Origin: Oehlia diaphana
Lineage: Eukaryota > Glomeromycota > Glomeromycetes > Glomerales > Glomeraceae
Direction: 5' to 3'
Assembly (NCBI GenBank): GCA_003833135.1
Contig: QZLH01000220.1
Span: 11,213 to 31,889 of the forward strand
DNA: 20,677 nucleotides
In this document: one piece after another, positions 9,987 through 20,020 of the stretch
Layout of the letters: each line of letters begins with the position of its first letter
Numbering within the stretch: the stretch's first letter is position 1
The notes under the pieces: model-generated
The model's input: only the letters and a program-made list of their open reading frames with translations
Database searches by the model: none
Told to the model about the DNA's origin: nothing
Position numbers and translations under genes: made by a program

Positions 9987-10127
9987 GTTGTGCCCCAAAT
10001 TGGACGATGTACCCCAAATCAACGATCGGCCTAACCACCTTTATAATGCCTTAAGAATTTTCTAGCATTACTTTTCACATATAGTAATCATCGTCAATTT
10101 GGGGCATATTGAGATTTCGGGTACAAC
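9987..10127. mobile_element. Small inverted-repeat element with interleaved arms
   Basis: tgccccaaattggacgatg (9991-10009) pairs with catcgtcaatttggggca (10089-10106), one base longer on the left. gtaccccaaatc (10009-10020) pairs with gatttcgggtac (10113-10124), one mismatch. The arm order is A-B...A'-B', and A and B resemble each other. The ends gttgt and acaac are also complementary. The size and ends suggest a miniature element. No clear target duplication was found. Confidence 0.55.
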
Positions 10128-10564
10128 TTCATTGCTAAATTTTATAGTATGTAATATCATATTTAATATCGTATTGTTTAAATAATATCTAAACTTTTAT
10201 TAAATTTATGTCGCACAGTGTAATATTGTGATAATCTCTAAGAATTCTACAACAGACGATACAAACTTTTGAAAATAAAATTTAGCCATTTTAAGTAATA
10301 AAATAATCAAAATTGATATTGAAACATTGGAATTTTCTATCACGAAGAATTTTTTAGAATTCAATTTTTTACAAGTATATATATTAGGCAGTTTTCTTTT
10401 GAATATTCCAGAATAAATATAAATATATCATTTATATTATTTATACCGTGCAAATAAATTTATCTCTTAAAAATGGCAAGGATAAATCGTTAAAAGCTTT
10501 GAAATAGTTAAACCTGGTTTAACCAAAAAAAGGATAACAAAATAGCTTTTTTTTACGCAGAGCA
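10128..10564. other. Intergenic, no supported gene
   Basis: AT-rich. It contains a perfect 17-base palindrome, gttaaacctggtttaac, at 10507-10523. Nothing else was recognised. Confidence 0.45.
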
Positions 10565-10858
10565 TTGGTTATAATCACTGCGTCTCATCGCGTCTCATCT
10601 GTGATTTATTCGCTATTACGTATTACGCTCGATCAAAACTTTTACGAAATAATTAATAAGGTTGTACTAAATTCTTTTTTAAAACAAATAGTTAATTTTT
10701 ATCCAAATGTAATTGTAATATTATCATATTCTTGTATTTTGTTTTCTGTAAAATTTATAACAAGGAGTTTTTTATCCGAACTCAGAAAAATCCCTGGAAA
10801 AGAATTTCCATATAGAAGAGATCAGAAGAAATCACATGTTGTAAGACATGTGGTTTGA
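10565..10858 (+). CDS. Doubtful small membrane-anchored ORF
   Basis: A 97-codon open frame. A hydrophobic stretch near residues 47-66 (NVIVILSYSCILFSVKFI) is followed by basic residues and LRKIPGKEFP. A membrane anchor followed by a Pro-Gly motif is seen at the start of cytochrome P450s, but nothing P450-like follows and the frame ends soon after. It may be a truncated 5' fragment or chance. Its end overlaps the flank that is shared with the relic near 1905, upstream of the kinase at 11195. Confidence 0.2.
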   Translation: MVIITASHRVSSVIYSLLRITLDQNFYEIINKVVLNSFLKQIVNFYPNVIVILSYSCILFSVKFITRSFLSELRKIPGKEFPYRRDQKKSHVVRHVV

Positions 10859-11006
10859 CGGAGTTTCATTATAAATTGATGAGCATGGCGTAATAAATTA
10901 CCATAAAATAAAAAATTTTAGTTATATTAAGGTGAAAATAACTCCGTTTAACCGGAGGGGAAATTCCATCTTAGGAAATTTTAAGATAAAAAAGAAAATT
11001 TGATAT

Positions 11007-11048
11007 TTTGATATTTTACATGCAACGTTTTTAAATGAACAAGAATTG
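11007..11048 (+). promoter_or_regulatory. Conserved block upstream of the kinase
   Basis: This 42-nt block lies 146 bases before the kinase start codon and is kept at 37 of 42 positions upstream of the decayed copy (2037-2078), while the DNA between it and the ATG is much less similar. That could mark a promoter element, or it could be leftover homology from the duplication. Confidence 0.3.
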
Positions 11049-11194
11049 TTTCACAAAAAAAAAACTCTCGGAATTACTGAAATCATGTGTAACATTTATA
11101 CTCAAAATAATATAATTATAAATAGGGCAACATTCTTAAATGCCTCAAAAAAAAAAATTCTACCTTTTTTTAACAACCAATTATAACGGATAAT

Positions 11195-13031
11195 ATGCAT
11201 TTGTGTCAACCAGCACAAACCATGGTTAAAAAAAATAGAAGAACATATAAAAAATGTAATGAATGTAATAAAAGAAGAAAATCATCTGCTAAGGATCATC
11301 AGATTTGTCGCCTGTGTTACAATTCAAAAATAGTTTTTAAATCAAGTGGAAACAAGGTTATTGATGATTTTATCAAACATACACAAATTAACTTTGTCTC
11401 AGAAAACGGAAAAATGGAGTTTGTTCCCTATGATCAATTTAAAAATATAGAATTTATTGCTGAAGGAGGATTTAGTAAAATTTATAAAGCTACTTGGGTT
11501 GATGGTCCAATTAGTTGGGGTTCTCTAGTTTATATGCCTCGTTATAATAATAATTATACTGTTGTTCTCAAAAAACTTCACAATTCTAAAAACATTACAT
11601 CAAAGGAACTAAATGAGGTATAGTACATATAATCATGTCTTAAATCTTCAATATAACGATGATGTTAAATTATAATTATTATAATTTTTTATTTAGCTCA
11701 AGGTATTTTATCATATTAATTCAGATAGAAAAACTCAAAGTGATTACATTAGCAAATATTTTGGAATTACTCAAGATCCTATTACCAAAGATATTATGAT
11801 TATTATGCCATATTATAATTCAGGTGATTTGATACGTTACATAAGTAATGATTTTATGATATTAATTGGGGAACAAAGTTGTCTAGATTATATGATATAA
11901 TAAACGGACTTTATGGTATCCATAGATCAAATATTATTCACAAAGATTTACATAGTGGAAATATCTTTATAAATAGAGGTTACGCATATGTAGGTGATCT
12001 GGGAATAAGTAAATCTGCAACTGAATCTGGAAATGATAATGAGAATTATGGTATTATTCCTTATATGGCACCAGAGATTTTTAAAGGACAAAAATATACA
12101 AAAGCTTCAGATATATATAGTTTTGGAATGATTATGTGGGAGGTTATGACAGGTAGAAGACCTTTTTGGGATCGAAATCATAATACATATCTTATTATTG
12201 ATATTTGTGATGGTTTACGACCACCAATTGTCACAAATGCACCTGAAGGATATATTGAATTAATGAAAGAATGCTGGCATTCTAATCCGGAGAAAAGACC
12301 ACAGGCTACTAATATATCTAGAAAAATTATGGAAATGAATAAAAATGAACGGGGAAGTTCCAATAATAATCCAACTGAAATCATAGAATCATCAGATATT
12401 GGACCTGTAACAACATACAATCTAGGTGCCATTTATAAGAGTAGACCTTTAAGTAGCATGATTAATTCTGCAATGTCTTTAAGGAGTTCAAGAAGTCAAT
12501 CTATTAGTTTAGAAAAATTAAAAAGGAAGTTTGAGGATAATTTAATTGAAGATAATCATGATGAAGGTATGAAATTTTGTCAACTTAATTGATTAAAACT
12601 AAAGTTGCTTGCCGAAAATAAAAAGGTCATTGTCGAAATGGTAAAAATAATTTCAACAATTTCGACATGACGAAATTCACTAATTTCGACAAGCAACTTT
12701 AATTAAAACTTTAGTTAAATCATTGTTTACTAATTATTTAGGTCTAAGTATTAAAAAAGAAAAATTATATGAAAATGAAGGTAATTATGTTTTCGTAAAA
12801 ATATATCAAATTCGTGATTTAATTTAATAATAAATTTGTTTATATGTTTTTTAGATTACCTTACAGAAGAAATCAACTTAGATATTGATATAAATTTTAA
12901 TAATAATGGTGCGTAAACATACTTTTATATATACTGTAAATGAAAAATCTTTAAACCTAATTTCTTTTAATTCAAATGTAGAATATATTTCCAAGGAAAA
13001 TGATTTCGATATTGATATTCAAAATTTATAG
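11195..13031 (+). CDS. TKL-type protein kinase with N-terminal zinc-ribbon-like motif, frameshifted
   Basis: Exons are 11195-11617, 11697-12566, 12742-12780, 12855-12908 and 12982-13031. Residues 21-41 carry CNEC...CRLC, a likely zinc-binding knuckle. The kinase domain starts near residue 80: AEGGFSKIYKA (degenerate glycine loop, 89-99), VVLKK (ATP-site Lys126), SKELNE (helix C). Exon 2 holds YFGIT, IIMPYYNSGDL, IIHKDLHSGN (HKD in place of HRD), VGDLG, MAPEIF, SDIYSFGMIMWE and KECWH. The last three exons, all phase 1, give IKKEKLYENE, DYLTEEINLDIDINF and EYISKENDFDIDI. The run TTTT at 11852-11855 lacks one T relative to the family reading, so the frame breaks between SGDLIRYISNDF and WGTKLSRLYDII. 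It is a recent pseudogene or a base-calling error. Unlike the copy at the window start, KRKFED is joined to the kinase exon without an intron. Confidence 0.88.
12601..12701. mobile_element. 101-bp miniature element inside a kinase intron
   Basis: The ends aaagttgcttgccgaaa (12601-12617) and tttcgacaagcaacttt (12684-12700) are complementary apart from one mismatch. The interior repeats tgtcgaaa and its complement several times, so the whole can fold back. It is flanked by a perfect 9-bp direct repeat, attaaaact, at 12592-12600 and 12702-12710. It lies in the intron 12567-12741 (175 nt). Removing element plus one repeat leaves 65 nt, the normal intron size here. Nine-bp duplications are typical of Mutator-like elements, but family assignment is inference. 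Confidence 0.8.
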
Positions 13032-13473
13032 AAGTAATTTTCTTTAAACATGAGTATTGTCACTATTAACAATTAATTAAATATTATCAAGTATTGTATG
13101 ATTATGACAAATTTATTTATTATATTATATCATAGTATATTTATATTTCGGCTTTTTTTTTGTGTGTTGATTTTTTGTTGTATCTTTTTCAATATTTCTC
13201 TTTATCATATTTAAGAAACCAAATATAATTTATTGAACTTATTATCGTTATTCCAATAATCAGTGGAAATTTTAATGTTTTAAGACTTTATTATTAATTC
13301 TCATTATATAAAGTGATTGTATGATTGACTTTATTAAAAAGTAAAGGAATTATTTGCATCCAAGTACATTTTTATTTGAAGATTAAATCAATTATCAAAT
13401 GATTTCTACATTTCCCGATATTATCCAGGAATTTTTTATAAATTTCTAATAAACTTTTTTACCTTTTATTTAG
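13032..13473. other. Intergenic, downstream of kinase
   Basis: AT-rich, presumably holding the 3' UTR and polyadenylation region of the kinase. No gene was seen on either strand. Confidence 0.5.
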
Positions 13474-13561
13474 TGCTCCGTACGAGCCGGTCCAGCTCGC
13501 GATTCAGGCATATTGTTCGAGCTGGCTCACGAGCTATGAGTCAGCTCGCGAGCTCCGGGAC
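13474..13561. repeat. GC-rich palindromic island
   Basis: A sharply bounded GC-rich block in AT-rich DNA. It repeats gagct and agctcg words in both directions and includes the perfect 12-base palindrome agctcgcgagct (13543-13554), an agctcgcga copy at 13494-13502, and gagctggctcacgagct between them. It can form several hairpins. It may be a fragment of a dispersed repeat. Confidence 0.55.
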
Positions 13562-13570
13562 TTTTTTACT

Positions 13571-13616
13571 TAATTATTATTATTGTTATTATTTATTTAT
13601 TTATTTATTTATTTGT
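13571..13616 (+). repeat. (TTA)n/(TTTA)n microsatellite
   Basis: A short run of attatt units passes into six or so ttta units. Simple-sequence repeat directly after the GC-rich island, possibly marking the tail of an inserted repeat. Confidence 0.75.
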
Positions 13617-14074
13617 TAAGTCAAGAACATAATAAATTGCACTTGGCGATATACACCTGTTAAAATACAATGCATATAACAATGTATCTAATCTAAAACT
13701 ATACTATAAAACAATAAACACTATAATACATTAAAATTTACGTTAACTATAATTTACATTAACTAAATTATACATTGTATTTATAATAATCTCCTTTCCT
13801 ATAGCTCCGAGACTTATTTCTTTTTTTTTTCTTTAAAGAAAAAATGAATTATGATTATCTGATACAGCATAATAGCTTGCACAGCATTTTTTTAAAAATA
13901 GTTTGCTGATACGTGTAATTAAATGAAAATTTTAAAACGCGCAAATAATATATAGAGATTTGCTAAAGAATAAAACTTTATTTTATTATATATATTTAAA
14001 AAAAATATCATAGATATTTATTTATATTTTAATAAAGAATGAATTAAAATATGAAAATTGCATTATTAAATTAT
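13617..14074. other. Intergenic, 3' side of the Hsp20-like gene
   Basis: AT-rich with no recognised gene. It lies downstream of the minus-strand Hsp20-like gene and so should hold its 3' UTR. Confidence 0.45.
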
Positions 14075-14756
14075 TTAAATTATCTGTAATTTTCTTTTAT
14101 TGGGTTTAATATTAAACATGGCCGTTGTAACGCCATGCTCAACATTAACCCTAATAGGATGATCCGTATTGATCCTAATTAGGAAGCACAAATATTAAAT
14201 AAAAATTGATTCAATAACCAGAAAGTGTAAAATTAAATGTTATAACTTACATCCTTGGAAAGATAATATCAACTTTAAATTTCGTTTGTAGATTAGTTTC
14301 AATTAGTGTGCAATGATCATTATCTTCAAATATTGAACTTTCCGCAATAATAGTAATAGTTCGGTCATTGCAGGAGACATCAATTTGCACTTGTTCCTTT
14401 TGTTGTACTCCAGGCGTATGCATTTTAACAATATAAAAGCTATTACAAAAAAAAAGAGATTTAGTGCATGCATATTAAACAATACAAGATATTAACTAAT
14501 ACAAACCCATTGTTGTTTTCATACAACGCAGATCTACTGACTGAACTATTTGATAGGAAATATCATCGGTCCTAGGTTGTGACTCATACAGGTAATGAAG
14601 GCATCAAGGTAGATACGTAACCAACTCTTCTTTCAGAACCAGTAGTCCTTTAACAAAGAAACCCCACTTTCGGTAGAAAGAGTGAAGGGAAGTGGTATAC
14701 AGGACAGCAAATAACAAAAGATAATTAAATATCATACCCTTTTCTCTGTTGTCCAT
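14075..14756 (-). CDS. Small heat-shock protein (Hsp20/alpha-crystallin) with introns
   Basis: Small heat-shock proteins are ATP-independent chaperones that hold unfolding proteins. On the minus strand, exons 14571-14503, 14439-14251 and 14174-14075 splice with GT...AG introns of 63 and 76 nt and keep frame. They give DDISYQIVQSVDLRCMKTTM, then FFYIVKMHTPGVQQKEQVQI, DRTITIIAES, TKFKVDIIFPR, then IRVNVEHGVTTAMFNIKP and a C-terminal KRKLQII. This follows the alpha-crystallin order: PGV turn, TITI strand, F-x-V-x-FP strand, then a V-E-x-G-V strand in place of the usual E-N-G-V/I-L. The 5' part is less sure. An ATG at 14756 opens the same frame, with a hydrophobic stretch (MIFNYLLLFAVLY), but a TGA lies at 14606-14604. 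A 45-nt intron 14616-14572 would remove it and give 165 residues. Otherwise the 5' end is broken or the start lies elsewhere. Confidence 0.68.
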
Positions 14757-15702
14757 AATTAAATAACGAGTTTAACAATTTCAATAAAATAATGAAAAAG
14801 GGGGAAGTAAAGTCGTTTTATATGTTCTTTTGTTGTACAAATTTGTTTATATGAATTATGTAATAGAAATATCAATAAACCCATATATGTCATGAAAGTA
14901 TTGTACAAGATACAAAAAGGTTTTTCCATCACAATATAATCAACATAGTTAATTGTTGTCGCGTAGTACAAAGGATAAATTTTTTCTGATAATATTAGTC
15001 ACAAACCGTACGACCGCAGAAACATGTTGATTAATAATACATTTCTTGTAATGTTTTCATTAATTTTTATATAATTTATTATTTTTATTAATTTTATTGT
15101 ATTATATTATTTTATATTATTCCGTATTACAGTATATTGTTTTACTAGATAGATTTTTTTATTGCGTTATAATATTTTCAAGTAAAGTTTACAACATATA
15201 ATTTCATATAAATCAATTAGGTATAAAATTCTCATAATAGATATAATTTTAAATTTTGATAAATAAGTTTACTTATAAAATAAAAAGTAATTCATTAATA
15301 AAAAAAAAAAAGTGTTTACTATGGAAGACTTACAGTAATTTTGCGATACAGGTGAAGCGAACCAACATCGTTATTAACCGGCGCGAATCGACAGATTAGC
15401 CGTCAATCTTATTAAAAAACAAAATTTTTATTTGACTTTTTTTAATTTTATTTAATTTTTTAAATAATAAATTTATTTAATATTTTATTTTTATAATCAT
15501 GTATTTTTCGGAATTTTTCAGAAAACTATACACACGCTTAGGTTCACAAAATTATATAACAAATTGTGTAACAATTAAATAAAAATTTTTCTCGTTATTT
15601 ACAATAAATAAAAAAAAATTTTTTTTTCTTTTGCGACAGCTTCTATTGTGAAATTAGGTAAATTTCCTTTTATAAGTGGTAGATTTTTTTTTTGGGTACG
15701 AT
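14757..15702. other. Intergenic, no supported gene
   Basis: AT-rich. It should include the promoter of the Hsp20-like gene. I looked for alternating GAA/TTC heat-shock elements within about 80 bases upstream and saw none that was convincing. The segment at about 15340-15410 is richer in GC but does not fold like a tRNA and codes for nothing evident. Confidence 0.45.
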
Positions 15703-16240
15703 ACATTTCGCTGAAGCCATTTCGCCAAAAATGATAGAAATGATATCAATAATCACTTTTATAAAAATATTAATCGCGCAACGAATTTTTTTATTTATAT
15801 TGAATTACATCAGGAACCTTAATAGATATTCTGATTTACACCCCGAATATACAAATGACAAGCGTATAAAATAAAACTAATACGGTGAATAATATCTTCA
15901 ATTCTTGATTGAGTACTTTATTTAAAATTTTCATTTTTTAGTTTCTATTTTACATTCTTTTGCCACGTCACCTATTTTTGCAATAAAAATAAAATTAAAT
16001 AAACGCTTAGACAAAAAATTCTCGTGTTTTTTCTTCTATGATAATATCACTTTAATGATTAGCTAGAAAGTGGCTTAATAGGTGTAAATAAATGTATGAT
16101 ATTTAGTATAAAAACAATAAAATAAATGTAATAAATAATGTTTCTGTGAAATGTCCATTCAGCGAAATGGAATTTGGTGAAATGGCTTCAACGAAACGTC
16201 CCTTTCCTTTCCCTTCGGCGAAATGGCTTCGGTGAAATGT
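15703..16240. mobile_element. Inverted-repeat element of about 540 bp
   Basis: The 24 bases at 15703-15726 (starting acatttcgctgaagcc) are complementary to 16217-16240 with two mismatches. Extra copies of the core, gcgaaatgg or ggtgaaatggcttc, sit just inside the right end (16162-16190), a subterminal repeat pattern. The interior is AT-rich and non-coding. The open frame at 15692-15874 starts inside the left arm and is not a gene. Ends beyond the matched arms and any target duplication are unclear. Confidence 0.55.
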
Positions 16241-18674
16241 CCTGAATCCTGATATCTGATTTTTTAGTATACTATGTTTTTTTTTCTTTTTCTAAGAATG
16301 GCATTATTTGAAATTTAGAGGTAAGTTTCTTGTAAAATGCTGTTATAACATAATTAAGATGTATTCTATACGCGTCTACAATGTGGTTATGACGTCGTTA
16401 TGAAGACCATACAATTTATTAACGATTTATTAAAGTTTTATTACACAATCTTTTATGCCATTCAATTGATTTATTAAATTTTATTTACATATATTTATAC
16501 GAGCTTCTATATTTTATGGCAAACTGAACCGGATAAATCTGCGCCTATTTTCAACAAAATGTATCGTTTATTTGACATTTATAATGTGACATTTAGCATT
16601 TAATAAACGCATAATCTAGTATGTTATAAAAATTTTTGAAATTAATTTTAAGATAGTACGAGAATTTAAGATAATAAAACAATGTTTAGCTTTGAAAGTA
16701 TTCTTTCTCATTTCTGATTTCTTTTACTTGATTTGATGAAAATCTTTGCAATGTAATAATTATTTTTATAAACCAGTTCTATAACTAGAAATTGAATTCT
16801 AAGATTATAATAATAATGAACACATGGGAATTTTCAGATTTAGGAAGTGTTCATAGGAAATCTCGAATATTCAATGTGAGAAAACGCGTACACAAGAATT
16901 TTGAGTAACCCATATGCAACGTATGATACCATGATATGCTTTTTATGAATTTTCATTATTTACAAAGGTTATTTGATTTTTTTCTTTTTAGGGATATTTT
17001 CGCGTTTTATTTAGGGTAGGGTTCATTTTATCAATAGTAAGAGGGTTCTAAATTTTTTTGAATTAAAAATGGACGTGAATAACATGATATTAAGAAATAA
17101 AAGGACTATAATAGTTTTAGTAATATGGCAAAAAAAAAGAAAACGTTTTGTTATTTTTTAATATGTTTTTTATGTTTCAAGTGATTTTTTTATATTATAA
17201 AAATAAGTTCATTGATTATATGACGTTAATTACTTTTTTTTCCCTCTATTTTTTTTTTATCCTAATTTGTATATACGTTACACAAAATATATGACATGAC
17301 AATACCTAAATAAATTTTTTTTTTTTAATAAAAATAAACATTAATAATTCACATTTGTAAAGTTTCGAATTTTTACTACTATTAATATTTTAATTTAACA
17401 TGAATCAACCGTATAAATCACGAAATTCAATTTTCTATTAATTTTCTTATTTTATAGTTTTTATAAATTATTCGTTACGGTTGTCTCAAAGGTGGGGCGA
17501 TACTTTGTTTTTTAATAAACAATTATATGTATGAAAAAAGTATTATATGAAGATTTTGTCAATAAAATTTTTATAAGTGCTACGCATAATTTTAATCTTC
17601 TATAAATTTCATAGAATTCGATTATTAATCATATCAAAATATGTTTGTGATTTTGGAAGTTTAAATATTTTAGAGAATGTTACAATCATGAATAATCGAA
17701 AATTATTTATTTTTATTATACGTTCATTCTTTTTTAAGATGACTAATTAATACTGTATTATAACTATTATTGCTTTTATATTATCATAATCAATTAACGT
17801 AATTATCATACTATAGCAAATATTAAAGATATCTTAATATAAATTAATATTTGAGTGGTTCCATACCTGTTAAACAAATTGGTCCAAGCTACCTAGACCT
17901 ATTACATTTAGCTGAAAGTACGCAAAAAAAATAAAAAAAAAAGAATGCAACTCAGTAATTTCTTTAAAAATGGCAATATTTTCACAAGGATAATATACAT
18001 ACTCGTTAGCGCTCAAATCTTGCTTCATTTAGCTAATATATTCAAATTAATATTGCAAAATCTATAAATAAAAAATTAACTATAGCTTATAACAATATTC
18101 TACACTCAAGCTTTTCAAAAATATATTTTTTATTGTTTAAAGGAATCACGTGGGTAGAAAATTTTGTAAGATACTGTGCCACAGACCTTATAGCAAATAT
18201 TATAACCGCGTATATGATACTCTAGATTGATATAAGGAGGTCGGAAATGCTTAACAGACACTATCCTCTATAGTTAAACAAGTGCATTCGCTTCCTTATA
18301 GATGAAAATAAATTTCTAAATCTTCAGATAGTATAATATAAAATATTATTTTTTTGATTCGTTAAACACAAAAGAACTTAATATTGGGTTGTTAACAGTT
18401 TCATGATAATATTATTAACTTTCTTAATCAAAATCTTTGATCAAAAGCGGAATCACCATAATTACGTCATCATGAAACGAACAATAAAGATTTATTATTG
18501 TGATTTTGTTACAAAATTTTTTATTTACTGATATGCTTAAGGAATGAATTGATAATAAATCTTCACCACATTGTTATATTTAATAATATAATACTTAGTA
18601 ATACAAAATTAGTGTATAAATCTTATATCCAAAAAAATTAGATAAAATATTTAACCATTACATTTTTATTCAAT
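16241..18674. other. Long gene-poor stretch
   Basis: AT-rich with many homopolymers. I read both strands and found no domain, RNA gene or clear repeat. A less AT-rich patch at 17850-17920 (ttggtccaagctacctagac) and another at 18170-18300 may be transposon remnants. A short ATG-less plus frame near 16815-16910 has no family features. Confidence 0.45.
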
Positions 18675-18798
18675 TTAACTCTCATTTATTATATTAATCT
18701 TAAAATTAGGAACATCAGCAAAAAACGCCACAGCTGCATCTCGCAAACATAATTGACGAGCAATAGGATTATTTGTTGTACGGTCATACACCCCCTAA
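18675..18798 (-). pseudogene. Possible 3' coding relic, unknown family
   Basis: On the minus strand an open frame of about 40 codons reads NPIARQLCLRDAAVAFFADV and ends soon after in NIINES, stop. The composition is more protein-like and less AT-rich than its surroundings. A similar fragment, AFLADV, is encoded near 1580-1565 on the same strand, where 23 nt match with two differences. I do not recognise the family. Confidence 0.25.
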
Positions 18799-19274
18799 TT
18801 TTCTTCTTTTCTTTCTTCCTTCCAATTTTTCTTTTTGATCAAGCTATACTTGCTTCCTTTCTTTTTCGATTTTACTCTTTTCAGTGTTCGATATTTTTCT
18901 GTACCACTTTGCCCAATATTTTTTTTTTTACTATTAAACAGTGCGACGTGCTTTAATGGTTTCCGATTTCCTAAAATAGATAATTTTCTAAATATAATTA
19001 CAACTACATAAATATTACGGTCATATGCAAAATAAAACCTGAAACACGTTTGACCGAAAAAAAAACCAAAATTTTTATGGGACAAAAGGTCTGATTTTCA
19101 TTCGGTTGTTATGGATTAAATTTTCCTTTGCTTTCGTCAACTTTAGGTTTTTGTATGAGAAATGAAGTCTCGGTATCACAAAATTTTGTTTACTTTTAAT
19201 TGTTAGCAGCAGTTCTAAAAGTTTTCTCCTGTTTGAGAAATTAAAAACTTGTCTATCTTAATACAAATAAAATT
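18799..19274. other. Low-complexity stretch, no gene
   Basis: Overlapping open frames on both strands (plus 18753-18956, minus 18795-19085) are driven by a TTC/TTT versus GAA/AAA biased segment. They give Phe/Ser-rich or Lys-rich nonsense without motifs. Nothing is supported. Confidence 0.45.
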
Positions 19275-20020
19275 CGGACTTCGAGGCATGCACGAATGCA
19301 AAATCATTCACAGAGATTTGTCATAGCGGAAATATTCTTTTAAAAAAAGGTTATGGAGATCATTACCACACATATATAGGTGATTTAGGAATAAGTAAAT
19401 CTGCAACTGAATCTGGAGATGATAATGAAAGTTATGGTATTATTCCTTATATGGCTCCAGAGATTTTTCAAGGACAAAAATATACTGAAGCTACAGTTAT
19501 GGAATGCTTATGTGGGAATTTATGACAGCAATGTCTTTAAAGAGTCGATCCATTAATTTAAAATTAGGTTAGAAAATTTTTTATATTAAAGTTTACCTTT
19601 TTTTTATTGGTCATTTAAACTTTTTTTTAATTATATAGATCCATTTTATTATTATTTTTATTATTAAATATCTATTGCTAATTATTATTAATTATCATTA
19701 TTTCTTTTAAAGATACAAGAAAGTTCGAAGAAGGCTTAGTAGTTAAAGATAATAATAATAATAATGGTATTATAAAATTATGTGAAATAAAAATTTATTT
19801 TAATATAAATTAATGAAATTTATATTTCCTTAGATTTACCTTACGAAAGAATTTGAACTTGATATTTAACGATTTAACGTAAAATTTCAATCAACCTCAT
19901 ATTAACGGTAAATAATTTATTTGGTCTTTCATTCTAAACAATGCATATAATTAATTTCTCTTTTATTAAAATATAGAATGTATCACTAGGGAATTTGATA
20001 TTGATATTAATATCTTTTGA
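19275..20020 (+). pseudogene. Third TKL kinase copy, broken
   Basis: This is a 5'-truncated, degenerate member of the kinase family. It starts just before the catalytic loop (GMHECKIIHRDL). An extra base near 19318-19322 then breaks the frame and makes a stop. Later come TYIGDLGISKSATESGDDNE, IIPYMAPEIFQGQKYTEA, a loss of about 10 bases at the helix-F position, and a 318-nt deletion after ATGACAG (19527) that removes the rest of the C-lobe up to AMSLKS. Tail exons are still visible with good splice sites: 19713-19766 (TRKFEEGLVVKD), 19834-19907 (frameshifted, with stops) and 19977-20020 (ECITREFDIDINIF, stop). The IKKEKL exon is absent. The GYGDHYHTYIGD loop insertion differs from the other two copies, so it comes from another subgroup. 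Confidence 0.85.

Noticed and set aside
12178..12432. Minus-strand open frame opposite the second kinase
   Set aside because: Shadow of the kinase exon; no motif of its own.
14101..14190. Two imperfect hairpins (gggtttaat...attaaccc and cctaataggat...atcctaattagg)
   Set aside because: They coincide with the last exon and splice acceptor of the Hsp20-like gene, which explains the sequence better.
15340..15410. GC-richer patch considered as a tRNA
   Set aside because: No cloverleaf: the T-loop consensus and acceptor stem pairing are absent.
15692..15874. 60-codon plus-strand open frame
   Set aside because: Begins within the left arm of the inverted-repeat element; interior is non-coding.
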